A stretch of DNA of 64,000 nucleotides from Hericium rajendrae (GCA_033439255.1 CM065883.1:2790001-2854000), one strand, 5' to 3'. Counted from the stretch's first letter, positions 45,732 to 56,106 are shown. A program made the numbers and translations. The notes: generated by a model not told the origin, from the sequence alone.

Positions 45732-46325
45732 GTAGGCTTTATCTTATCTTTTTATCTATCTCCTTATCTGCCTTTTATTTGTAAGTTCTATCTTATCTTT
45801 GAATCTTATCTTATCTTTGTATGTTTTGTTATCTTATCTTGAAGTGTTAATCTTTATAGTGTATCATAGATGTGTAGTGATGCTTGTAGCTATGTAGTAA
45901 ATGTGTTGTAATTTAATATTGTTTGAAATATAATGCTTTTAAATTTTCGATGTTTTGAATATCTTAAATGCAACAAGACTGAAATTTATAATACATTTTT
46001 ATATTTGAACAAATTTTTAGCACTTTTGAGCAGCATACAAGACATAAGTGATATAGAGTAGATAGCAGCCTTACTAGCTAGATACAATATGATAACAAAG
46101 ATATACTACATAGCTGGCATAGCTATCATAGTCATTATATGCTATAGCAGCTATGATAGCTATGATAGCTTATACTCTATGCTATGATAGCTATGATAGC
46201 TGCTATAGCTCTATATAGATTACCTCACTACTATGGAGTAGCTATGTAGAAAAGAGGACTCCTATGGCCCTATCAGAGCTATGTAGGCTACATAGTGCCA
46301 TATACCACTGGTGCTTTTCTCAGAT

Positions 46326-46553
46326 GCGTGTGGTTTTGATGTTCTTGCCATCGAGCCAGACCTTGTCACCAACCTGGAAGTGGATGGTGTCGTGCATATG
46401 GTCCTGGTTGTTGCACTTCATGAGATCAGCAGCTGTTTGAAGGCTGGCCTGGACCTCAGTGCGAAGTTGTTTGAGGTGACAGAAACGATCCTCGACGGCG
46501 GGTGTAGATGATGTGGGGTTGACAGTGGGGATGGCAGTGGGAATATAGCCGAC
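46326..46553 (-). pseudogene. Gypsy integrase segment between elements C and D
   Basis: About 76 codons including VGYIPTAIPTVNP and VGDKVWLDGKNIKTT, the usual linker between the integrase core and the GPF/Y module. The frame is open across the segment. Across element D, with one AT counted, the reading frame continues unbroken. Confidence 0.8.
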
Positions 46554-47606
46554 ATCAGGGAAATGGGAATTCTACATAGCCTAGTGTCAAGTTATGTGAT
46601 CTATGATAGGGCTATATGATCTACATAGCTCTTTTCTTACCTATATAGAGCTATGATGGCTATCATAGTCTCCATAGCAGTACTTACAAGGTATATAGCA
46701 CTATGTAGTTGTGAGGACTAGTTATGATTGCTATATAATCCCATAGGCATGCTATGGAAGGTATATGCCCTATGGCAACTCAGGTAAACATGAGAAGCAT
46801 CAATGTCAAATTTTCTACACTTCAGATTGGAGGATTATAAGCTTGATCATCAAGGTAAATTTGTTCAAATTATTGATGTAGCTACATGAAATACTAGCTA
46901 CAGGGAACAGGCATGGGGTACGCCACTGACATGGCATCAAGCATGCTGTCATAGGCATGTGGGTTGTCGGGGCAGCACGCGGGACGTCGTGCGCGAGGCG
47001 TGGCGTCGTTACGGCTGTTGCGCAGGGCGCTGGGATCGTACGTGAAGCGCGCAGATCGTGCGCGAGGTGCGGGGACTGGCGCGAGGTGCGGGGCCTGCGC
47101 ACGAGGCACTGGGGCCGTGCGCAGGTGTCTGGGCTGCAGGCATCGTGCGGGATATCGTTTCGGGCTGGGGGAGTCACTCACAGGCTGTGGGCATCGTTCG
47201 CAGGCTGCGGGTGTTGTTCACAGGCTGCACACGTCCTTCGCAGGCTGCGCACATCCTTCGCATGGCTGCGCACGTTGTTCGTGGGTGCGCACTCATTTGC
47301 GAGCTGTCGCTGCCATGCACGGGCTGCGGACGTCATTCGCAGGCTGCCAGCATCGTTCGTGGGCTGCCAGCGTCATTCACGGGCTGCCGGCATCATTCAT
47401 GGCTGGCAGGCGTCGTGTCCGGGCTGCGGGTGTCATGCGCGCATGGGTCGTCGACAAGCCGGTGCTCACCATGCAGACGCACTGTGGTATGAGCGCGGAG
47501 TGGCGTTGAGCGGGCGAGGGGAGTTCTACGCACGAGTGAGGTGGACACGGGTGGGCGAGGTGTGGGCGCGGACAGCTGTTCCACACATTCATGCCCGTTG
47601 GTGCCT

Positions 47607-47620
47607 GTTGCCATGGCAAC
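47607..47620. promoter_or_regulatory. RFX-type X-box in element D
   Basis: GTTGCCATGGCAAC, a perfect palindrome and an ideal X-box. The central AT replaces the AC of the other three. Confidence 0.7.
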
Positions 47621-47640
47621 GGGTCCAACGCGGCGCCGTG

Positions 47641-47682
47641 TGCTGGCACTGTGCTGGCACTGTGCTGGCACTGTGCTGGCAC
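47641..47682. repeat. 11-bp tandem repeat in element D
   Basis: TGCTGGCACTG in about 3.8 perfect copies. Confidence 0.9.
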
Positions 47683-48040
47683 ACCCATGCACAGATAGCC
47701 TGGGGCGTGTACCGCTGTGCGCACTGGCGCGAGCTTGCAGGTGCTGCGGGCTGGTGGGTCCGTGCGCTGGCATGCATGTGCGCAGCCATCCGCACATGCG
47801 GGCCTGCATGCACAGCTGGGTGATGTTGACAGGGACCGTGCGTGCATGTGTGCGTGAGTGTGCGGGCACAGCCATGCTGGCTGCGCATGCAGTCGGAGGC
47901 TCGGGCAGGCGAGGGCGTCGAAGTCGGCGGGTAGTCGGCACGCGAATGACACGGGGAAGTGGGCGCGGATGGTGCGCGAGTGGGATGGCAGAGGATCGGA
48001 GGGGGAGGGAGTCATGTGGAGCCGAGAGCAGCAGAGAAAA

Positions 48041-48074
48041 CGAGAGTACCACTCGTCGACGAGTGGTACTCTCG
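48041..48074 (-). other. Hairpin at the 3' splice site, element D
   Basis: 34-bp perfect palindrome with 15-bp arms (CGAGAGTACCACTCG) around TCGA. On the minus strand a 46-nt intron (48,071-48,116, GTAAGT, branch-like CTACTGAT, acceptor GAG) ends inside its first arm. Arm sequence differs from A-C at many positions, yet pairing is complete. Confidence 0.82.
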
Positions 48075-48299
48075 AGATCAGTAGATTACATGTGAAATAA
48101 AAGCTTTTTTACTTACCTTATGGCCCTGAGCCTGCGAGCTCCCACTGAATACTGCAACCCTTCAAGTTGACGAAGGCGACGGAAGAGGAGATGGAGGAAG
48201 AGAGACCGAAAGGAGAGGAAGAGCGAAGACGAACAACGTGACTTCGCTGCTCCAGCCGAGCGCGCGAAGTTACAATCGACGAGGGCACAACAAATCAAA

Positions 48300-48540
48300 T
48301 AAAATCATACAATTTCAGGGAAAAAAGGCACGCACGTAGATTAATCAAAAGGATATATTGTATGAGCACCACTTCTAACTACTGTACTGTAAACTACCGG
48401 GCAGCAAAGACAATATAATGAAGTCTGCCGCCTAGCCTCTGTCGCAGCGACCGGCAGGACCCGGCCCGGACATATTTGTGGCTCCGCTGGCAATCTTCTT
48501 TAAGGCTCACGCGACGCACGTCATCTCTCTCTCTCTCTTA
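48300..48540. promoter_or_regulatory. Divergent promoter pair of element D
   Basis: Plus strand: weaker box CTTCTTTAAGGC at about 48,494-48,505 after GCTCCGCTGGC, then a (CT)n leader. Minus strand: CAATATATCC at about 48,351-48,360, then TTTGATTTGTTG at about 48,287-48,298. Confidence 0.58.
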
Positions 48541-48667
48541 CCACCACCATCTCCTTCTTCGAACTCTCGACTCTCATTTCACCTCGGACTCTTGACCTTA
48601 CTACTTGAGATAAGCTTTCTTGTTTATTGGTCTTATGTTCTTATACTGACTTGTATTCTCTTATTAG

Positions 48668-48783
48668 GTTATTAGATTTCGCTTTTTTGTCTTATTGGTG
48701 AGTACTCATTATAGACTTATAGACTTCTTATATCATCTTACTTAACAATCTCTAGTCTAGATTTTCGCTTTTTTTTAATGTTG
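48668..48783 (+). ncRNA. Two U-rich tiny exons of element D
   Basis: Exons 48,668-48,697 (30 nt, GATTTCGCTTTTTT) and 48,756-48,783 (28 nt, ATTTTCGCTTTTTTTT) separated by a 58-nt intron (GTGAGT..TCTAG). A TAG five bases further on (48,758-48,760) is an alternative acceptor for the second exon. Confidence 0.66.
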
Positions 48784-49291
48784 GTAAGTCTTCTTATTTA
48801 TATATAACTTTTGTGATATTATGATTAACATATATCTTGCTAGATATATGTATACTTAGTTTAGTTATGTAATAAATTGTTAGATCTTGAATATAATCTT
48901 TTTGATATGATCTTATATTGTTTGATATTTGATTTTTATATGATAAGAGTGAATATAATATTGTAGACTTTTATGAAGTCTACTAAAACTATAGAATAAA
49001 GTTTAGAAATATAGCTATGATAGAGTTTATAGATGTATCTACTGAGTATAACTTATATCAGTAAGATATCTTCCATACATTGTATAGCTAGATCTGTTAT
49101 GATAGATATCATAGCTGGCTAGAAAGCTACCATAGCTATCATAGAGCTACATAGCAACCCACCCAAGCTACATAGCTCATATAGCTATAGTGAGATGCTA
49201 TGTAGTACTATGTAGAACTTGACATTGCTATGGCCCTAGGAGATCTATGTAGGACTTATAGAGCTATATAGGACCTGTTCATTTCCCTGAT

Positions 49292-52200
49292 GGAGGAGCA
49301 TTTCAAATGGAGCTCGGTTAGTGGTGCTGTAGATACGGTGGTTGTGCGAGAACTCAGCATAAGGGAGCTATTGGACCCAATCATCCTGACGGTAGTTGCA
49401 GAAGGTACGAAGGAACTGCTCGAGTTCTTGATTGACACGTTCTGACTCGCCGTCAGTCTGTGGATGATAGGCGGTGCTGAGGGAGGACTTGATACCAAGT
49501 TTGTCAAAGACACCACACATGACTTTGCCTGCATACTGTGGGCCACGATCAGAGATAAGGCGTTCCCAGAGGCCATAGTTCCGATAAATCCTGTCAAAAA
49601 GGATGTCGACTGTGCCATCACTGGTAATGGTCTCTTTACAAGGAGTGAAGGAGACGTGCTTGGTAAAACGGTCGACGACCACATTGATGGAGTCATAGCC
49701 TTGGCATTCTGGGAGTTTGATGATGAAGTCTGAGGTGATGTCTTGGAAGGAACGGGTAGGGATGGCATTGGGAATTGTTTCAACATGAGAGCGGTGATTT
49801 TGAACCTTGGTGGCCTGGCAGGTAGCACAGCCATCAACATAATCACGAACGAAGACAGACATACCGGGCCACCAGTAGTTGCGACTGAGGAGCTCATAGG
49901 TCTTGTAGTGTCCTGGGTGACCAGCCATGGGGGTGTCATGATGCAGCTTGACGATGTCCCGATGAAGGTCCTTGTCAGCAGGGATGTAGACTTTGCCATG
50001 AAAGAGGATGAGGCCATCCTCGTAGTTCCATTCTTGGAGGTTCTTGACAAGGGAGCGAGGACCATTGTTCAGGATCACATCAAGGGCTTGAACAACCTCA
50101 ATGTCCTTGGTCTTGGCATTGCGAATGTGTTGGCGAAGATCAGCATTGCCAATGGACTTGACAGCAGCTGGACGTGTAGCATGGATCTGGAAGTACTTGA
50201 GGTCGAGGAGGACACGATCGGAGTTGTCGTCATCCACCCCCTCTCTATGGTCAGGTCGTCTCGACATGGCGTCTGGCCGGTGATGAATACTGGGTTTGTG
50301 AATCAGGGTGAAGTCGAAATGAGTGAGAAAGAGAGCCCAGCGAGCCTGACGACGACTCAGCTTTTGGGCAGACTTGAAGTATTCCAGGTTCTTATGGTCG
50401 GTCCAGATCTCCACAGTATGAGGGGAACCTTCCAGGTAGTGGCACCAGGCTTCGAGGGCACGGATGATGGCCAGGAGTTCCTTGTCATAGATGTCATAGT
50501 TGCGTTCGGGGGCGGTGAAGGCCTTGGAGATGTAAGCAACAGGGTGCCATTGCTCGTCCTCCCCGCGCTGGGATAGGATGCCTCCTGTGGCATAGTCTGA
50601 GGCATCGACCTCAACCAGGTAGGGTTTGGACGGGTCAGGCATGATAAGGACTGGGGACGAGGTGAACGCAGCTTTAAGAGCCTCAAAGGCATGTTGACAT
50701 TCAGCAGACCAGGCCCAAGGATGGTCTTTCTTGGTAAGGTCAAACATGGGATGAGCGACTTTGGAGAAGTCCTGGATAAAGCGTCGATAGAAGTTGCCAA
50801 AGCCAACAAAAGACTGGACGTCCTTGACGTTACGGGGGGGCAGGCCATTCAGCAATACCTGCAACCTTGACGGGGTCCATGGCGAGCGTGTTATGGGAGA
50901 CGATGAGACCGAGGAACTCAACTGAGGGCTGCTCGAAAGAGCACTTCTCTGGTTTGAGGAAGAGGTCATTGTCCTGGAGGCGTTGGAGGACCTTGCGCAC
51001 AAGGTCATGATGTTCTTCGAGGGTTTTGGTGAAAATGAGGATATCGTCCATGTAGATGACAACTTTGCCCGTATCGATGAGATCCTTGAAAAGTTCATTC
51101 ATCATTCCTTGGAACGTGGCAGGGGAGTTTGTAAGACCAAAAAACATCACTAGGGGTTCAAAGAGACCACGGTTGGTTTTGAAGGCAGCTTTCCATTCGT
51201 CGCCCTCCTTGATGCGAACGTTGTTGTAACCCCAATGAACATCCATTTTGGAGAAGACTTTGGCACCCTTGAGCTTGTCAACGAGTTCAGAGATGAGGGG
51301 CAGGGGATATTCATTCTTGATGGTGCCTTTGTTGAGGGTGAGATAGTCCTGAACGGGGCGTAGTTTTCCATCTTTTTTCTTGATAAAGAAGAAGGGACTC
51401 GCCATAGGGGATTTGGAAGGATGGATGTAGCCTTTCTTGACCTGGTCATCAAGGAATGAATCCAGGTCCTTCTGCTCAGTAGGAGCCATGGGATAGACCT
51501 TGCAGGAGCGGGGTTCAAAACCATCTTTCAGGTCAATGGCATGATTCCAAGGGCGACGTTCGGGGAGGCGATGGGAGGATTCCTCGTCGAAGACAGGTTG
51601 GAAATCCTGATACTGAGGGGGAACCATCTCAGCAAAGGACTTTTCTGCAACACGAGTGGCCACACGCTCAGCCAGTTTCTGAGCATTGGTGAAAGAGCGA
51701 CGGATCCGGATGGTGTGTTGGTAGTCGGGGTCGTCATCTGGTGGGGGTGGTGTGTCCCAGTCAGGGAGAACACCAGCTAGGCGAAGGCCCTCCTCAACCC
51801 AGTCATCATCGACATTAGGTCGGGGGTCATCATCCTCGGTGAATAGGCGTGCAGGGACTTTGGACAGGTGGATGCGGCGAAGGCGGACACCTTGGACTCG
51901 GCGGGCAGGGATCACGTATTTGGGAAGGGGAGCAGCAACAAATGGAGGGGGGCAAGGTGGGGGGAGCAGCACGGCAGCAGCGCTGAGGACTGGTGGATGA
52001 GGGGCTGATTGGCAGCGTTCGGTGCGAGTGGACAGGTTCTTGACTGGGGGTTTATTCAGAGTGCAAGAGGGAGGGCAGCGAGTCATGTCGACACAACGAG
52101 AGACCCAATCGATTTCAGGGTTGTGCTCCTGTAACCAATCGGTCCCAAGGATGATGTCGTAGTCGCCAATGTCAACGAGGTAGAACTCAGCTGTCTCCTC

Positions 52201-52578
52201 ATGAAAGGACGTCGAGTCCTTGGCATAAATGCGGATGTTCTGGTTGACTAAATAGCGAACCCAGCCCATGATGTTTTCGGAGTTGTCCACATTGCGAATG
52301 GGAAAGGGTTTGGGGAGTTTCTTGAGGGGGAACTGGTGTTTCTTGGCAAACTCGGGGTGTATAATGATGCCTTCTGCACCACTATCGAGAAGTGCCTCAG
52401 CGTCGATTTGTTTCTTGATCGGGGTAGTGATAATCTTGGCCTGGAGCGTAATGGACGGTGTCTGACGGTTGGGCGTGATAGCGGACATGCGCAAAGACGA
52501 TGGATACGATTGCTCACAGGGGTCGGATAGTACAGAGAAGCAATTCGACGGATCAAAGAAATGTTTCTTGCCACCCAC
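49292..52578 (-). pseudogene. Gypsy pol: protease, reverse transcriptase, RNase H, integrase core
   Basis: Protease active site LLDSGAEG, RT box VVIYMDDILIF, RNase H VDASDYATGG, integrase HH-CC zinc site (HHDTPMAGH...CATCQ) and the Asp/Asp/Glu catalytic core (ISDRGPQY, GESERVNQELEQ). One frameshift falls in a run of seven C (minus) at 50,834-50,840, within the linker after RT. A TAG interrupts the integrase at 49,368-49,370, where related elements usually have Trp. The upstream frame starts MGGKKHFFDP; gag is not recognisable. Confidence 0.88.
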
Positions 52579-53078
52579 GGACGACGTGACCGGGGGGCGC
52601 TTTAAAAACCCTCAACCATATCCTTTATTGCTGTTTGCAATAATGTTGGCCTGGCTTCCTTTTCCGGACACCAACGAGTTTTGCGCGCGATAGGCAGCGA
52701 AAATGTTTTGCATCGTAGCTAGCTCAATTCTTACTCAAATACAATGATCTCTTCAGTTTCAGAAAGCTCTAGTCGAGCTCTTGAGGCGCGTGAAAAGAAC
52801 GGAGTGAAAAAACCGCTTTTCGAAATATCGAAAATGCGGACCCCCTCCGAAATGTTTTGCATCATTCTGAGCGAACTACAACAGCTATCGACAAACGGTC
52901 AACGGATTCGAAGAAGCGTTTTCAGTACGCTGAGGCAACAAAAGGAATGGAGTGAATCCGTTGAGTTTTGGGTGAGTTGCGCACGACTGCTCGCGGTGCG
53001 GGGCTCATGCGAGAGGCGCTTGTTCGGCGCTCGTTGATGCCGTGCGTCTTGACCGCTGAGCCGATGTAATAGAATTTG
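52579..53078. other. Interval between truncated gypsy and KDZ copy 2
   Basis: No gag or LTR recognised. AAATGTTTTGCATC occurs twice (about 52,700 and 52,851). One 97-codon ORF (52,744-53,037) without recognisable features. Confidence 0.35.
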
Positions 53079-53700
53079 CTTAAGATCCTTGACTATCTAG
53101 TCACCATTAGCCTTAATCAGTCATATGACTGAATCTAGTCAGGCATGCAGTCATATTTTAAGTCAGATAATTTAGTCATTCAATCTAGGAGAATCCCAGG
53201 TAGTACAGCAGCATATTAATGTAATAGATAGTCAGTCAAGTAGTCAGTCACGGTAGTTGGTCAAGAAGTCGGTCAAGTAGTCCACTCATACAGTGAACAC
53301 AAAGTGGCTAATGCTGCTTGCACACAGTCAGTTAGCTAGTCATCATCTCCAGTCACGAAACAAGTCACATCATATAGTCGGTTGACTTAGTTGCTGCTCA
53401 ACAAGTATGTATGCAATGGTTCACCAGATACAGTCGCTCTGAATTAGTCAAGAATAGCGATGAGTACATGACGGAAATAGTCATACCAATAAGCCATCAC
53501 CAACTAGTCATACGGATTAGTCGATGCTGGAAACAAGCAAGTCTCACTGAAACAGTCGCCTTTGTATAAGCTATCACCAAACAGTCCTACCAACAAGTCG
53601 TCAAGAATAGTAAAATCTATGTAGTCATCTACGGTGAAGTAGTCATCAAGCTTTTCCGCACAGCAATACTAGACCTATAGCTGACCGGCAACACGATGAG
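53079..53700. repeat. Left end and subterminal TAGTC repeats of KDZ copy 2
   Basis: CTTAAG...TGACTATCTAGTCACC at the tip pairs with the right end of copy 1. Many AGTCA, TAGTC and AAGTC units follow, again mostly on the plus strand. Confidence 0.7.
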
Positions 53701-53740
53701 CAACACAAAACACCACGAAAAGATGAAAGATGACACTGAC

Positions 53741-55030
53741 CTAGTCAGAGTCCTCAATCTCGATCACATCCGACGCCAGTCGAAGGGCTGGTCTTGGTAA
53801 TGCACGCCTTTTCCCTCTCATGCTCGAAGGTCCTTCCTCAAGGTCGTCTTCGCGATTGCGTTTAACGCGTCGTTGAGAGCTGCCGGCAACTGGTTGTCTG
53901 TCAAGTGCAGCCAGGACCTTGGATGTCTTTTGGCCTTTCCGAGGCACAGGACTTGAATGTTCTCGTTGAAGGTCATTCGGTCCCAGAACATCGCGAAGTC
54001 TGGCACGGTAGTCTTCAGCATGTGTATCCAGGTCTCTTCCTACAGAGATTCTATGAAAGCGCCAGATAAATGGAACATCAGGGACAATGGGTTCCCATCG
54101 GCAGTCTTTGATGACGGATGAATCCCACGAGCATTGAACAGGGTCGAAAACATCAACGATGTCAGTGGGCTTGATGTCGAACAGCCTCGCTAAGACAGGA
54201 ATGTGATAGAGAATGTTGAACGTTTGGGATTTGGGCCACGATAACCGTTTCACTATCGGAGAGTGATTATCCTGCGGCACAAATGTCAGCTTCAACCCCA
54301 TGCCACCTTGCAGGAGGTGACGAACCTGTGCGAAGAACACACTCAGAATGCTATGCTTTCCTCCATCACCCTCAGTCTGCCCCTCATGATCACCCATATA
54401 CATCGTCGGAGATGATCCAATCATCCACTGAGGGTCGAATATATTGCGGCGCAAAGGAGGCTCCGTGATGGCCTCCCGGCGAGCCCCTGGAGTAACCTTT
54501 TGATCCCTTGCACGCCGTGGAGGTGAAGAGTCCCAGCGATTACCAGCCTGTGGCAATGTTCGATGATCGCTTGCACGTCGTAGAGGCGAAGAGTCAGAGT
54601 GATTTCCAACCTGTAGCAATGCTCGGCGCTCATATCTCCCACGTCTTCCAGAATCATTAGGCCGACCCGAACGCTGATGCTTGACAACCACTGCAGCCTC
54701 CTTCGACAAATCAGCTTGCTCTGCTCGTGCGCGTCGGAAACGTGCAATGAGCGCCAACTTTTCTGGAGACAGCGGTTCAGTAATTGCTTTCCATCCTGTC
54801 GCACAAGTCTCTCTTTCACGGCACTAAAGGGTGGTCAGTATCAGATTTCGGTCCAATCTCCAGTGACGACATACAACGTAGTACCAACGCCCAACATTGT
54901 CATCCTCGGTCTGGTACTGAAGTCCTGAGGCCCGTAGACCATGGCGGCAGACTAGAGCGATAGGTCGAGGGCAAGGTCCTGCTAGCTTCTCGACGAATGC
55001 TTTGAGTTCGGGATCCGCTTTGGGTGACAT
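53741..55030 (-). CDS. GRF-type zinc-finger protein, complete (copy 2)
   Basis: Exon 1 is 54875-55030, a 51-bp intron is 54824-54874, and exon 2 is 53741-54823; 412 aa. The N-terminal GRF-like finger is C28-x-H30, GRWYYV across the splice, C53, C58. The middle has Arg/Ser repeats (NHSDSSPLRRA, NRWDSSPPRRA). A folded segment follows (PQWMIGSSPTMYMGD, LKLTFVPQDN, FIWRFHRISVGRD), and the tail is basic then acidic (VIEIEDSD). It is the outermost gene at the element's left end. GRF fingers in other proteins bind single-stranded nucleic acid; a role with transposition intermediates is inference. Confidence 0.75.
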
Positions 55031-55325
55031 GATAGCGGGTGCGCAGGAGGAAGGGTCGGGGGGGAAGAGTGCCCGCGGGTGGAAAGAAGTGATACTATAT
55101 ACCCCTAGACAACAGACGGTCAAAGCGTGGTCAACAAGGCCACAAAACCATTTACAACAATAGCGTGGCCCTGTCCGGCAGCCACACGCCAACTATCCAC
55201 CAGTCATAACCACCCGGTGCACACGCATTGTTACTATTTACAATACAGTGAGACATACCCAAATTTATCATCTAGTGCAATATGCTCCACGTAGAATCTT
55301 GCTAAGATGGCCACCGAATAGTAAT

Positions 55326-56074
55326 TTATCTCCGGGAACGCTTCACTCTGCCTGCTTTCTTGCCCTTGGGCTCCAGCTCATTTTCCTGGGCAGCACCCTT
55401 CGCCACTTTCACCGCCTTCGCCACTTTCGCCACTTTCGCCACTTTCGCCCCCTTCGACGCCTTCTCTGTGTTCGCTTTCTTAGCACGTTTGGACACCGGA
55501 GGCTGGTCCTCACTATTGTCCGCCTTTCGCTTCCTGAAGTTTAAAGAAAAAGAAGAATAAGAACATGAATCTCAAATGTGAAGGAGATGTAGCTGACCTG
55601 AGTCGTGAAGCAGGAACATCCGTCGCTGGTTTGATATTCGTAGACTTACTATCAGCAGCCGGTCGCTTCCTAAAGTTGAAGTGAATATGAAAATGAAGAT
55701 ATCGAATGTCAAGGAGACCCAACTTACCTGAGTCGCGAAGAAGGTGGAGCATCCATGATCGGTTCGATATGCGCAGAATGTGCTTGGATGCGCCCCGACC
55801 GCCGCCGTTCACTGCTTGCGTTTGGCACAATTCTTGTTCCGGGTCGGCGTCCAGAACTGCGTGATGATCCTGTGCCCTCGATAGCGTCGTTCTGAGATGA
55901 GCGCAGCTGCTTGATCAGTCGCGACGGGATATCTGCTTGTGCGGAAGCACCATCATCATCGCATTCGATTGAGGCCTCGCCTTGCACCTCCTGATCCTCC
56001 TCGTCATCGTAGTTCTCCTCAACCTTCTTGTCGCCTTCGCCCCCATCCTCGTCCTTATCTTCGTCCTTCTCGAT

Positions 56075-56106
<32 letters not shown>

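Larger units (their letters stand above)
43560..46323 (+). mobile_element. Element C of the CTGAGAAAT family, inserted in gypsy pol
   Basis: 2,764 bp, from CTGAGAAATC to CTTTTCTCAG, with AT on both sides (43,558-59 and 46,324-25). Same architecture and orientation as the other three. It lies 230 bp from element D in the same gypsy gene. Confidence 0.88.
46960..48030. repeat. GC-rich repeat core of element D
   Basis: Tandem units of about 21-24 bp with GGCTGC-N-TC-TTC (47,170-47,430), distinct from the cores of A-C. Confidence 0.7.
46556..49289 (+). mobile_element. Element D of the CTGAGAAAT family, inserted in gypsy pol
   Basis: 2,734 bp, TIR CAGGGAAAT / ATTTCCCTG (9 bp perfect), with AT at 46,554-55 and 49,290-91. 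Removing the element and one AT restores the gypsy pol frame, which confirms both ends. Internal order matches A-C. The TIR differs from the others at the second to fifth bases. Confidence 0.88.
42977..52578 (-). mobile_element. Ty3/gypsy chromovirus, decayed and split by elements C and D
   Basis: Pol order on the minus strand: protease, reverse transcriptase, RNase H, integrase, GPF/Y module, chromodomain, i.e. the Ty3/gypsy (Metaviridae-type) order. Gag and the 5' LTR are not found upstream of 52,578. Damage: a C7-run frameshift at 50,834-50,840, an in-frame TAG at 49,368-49,370, and insertion of D (46,556-49,289) and C (43,560-46,323). Confidence 0.85.
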
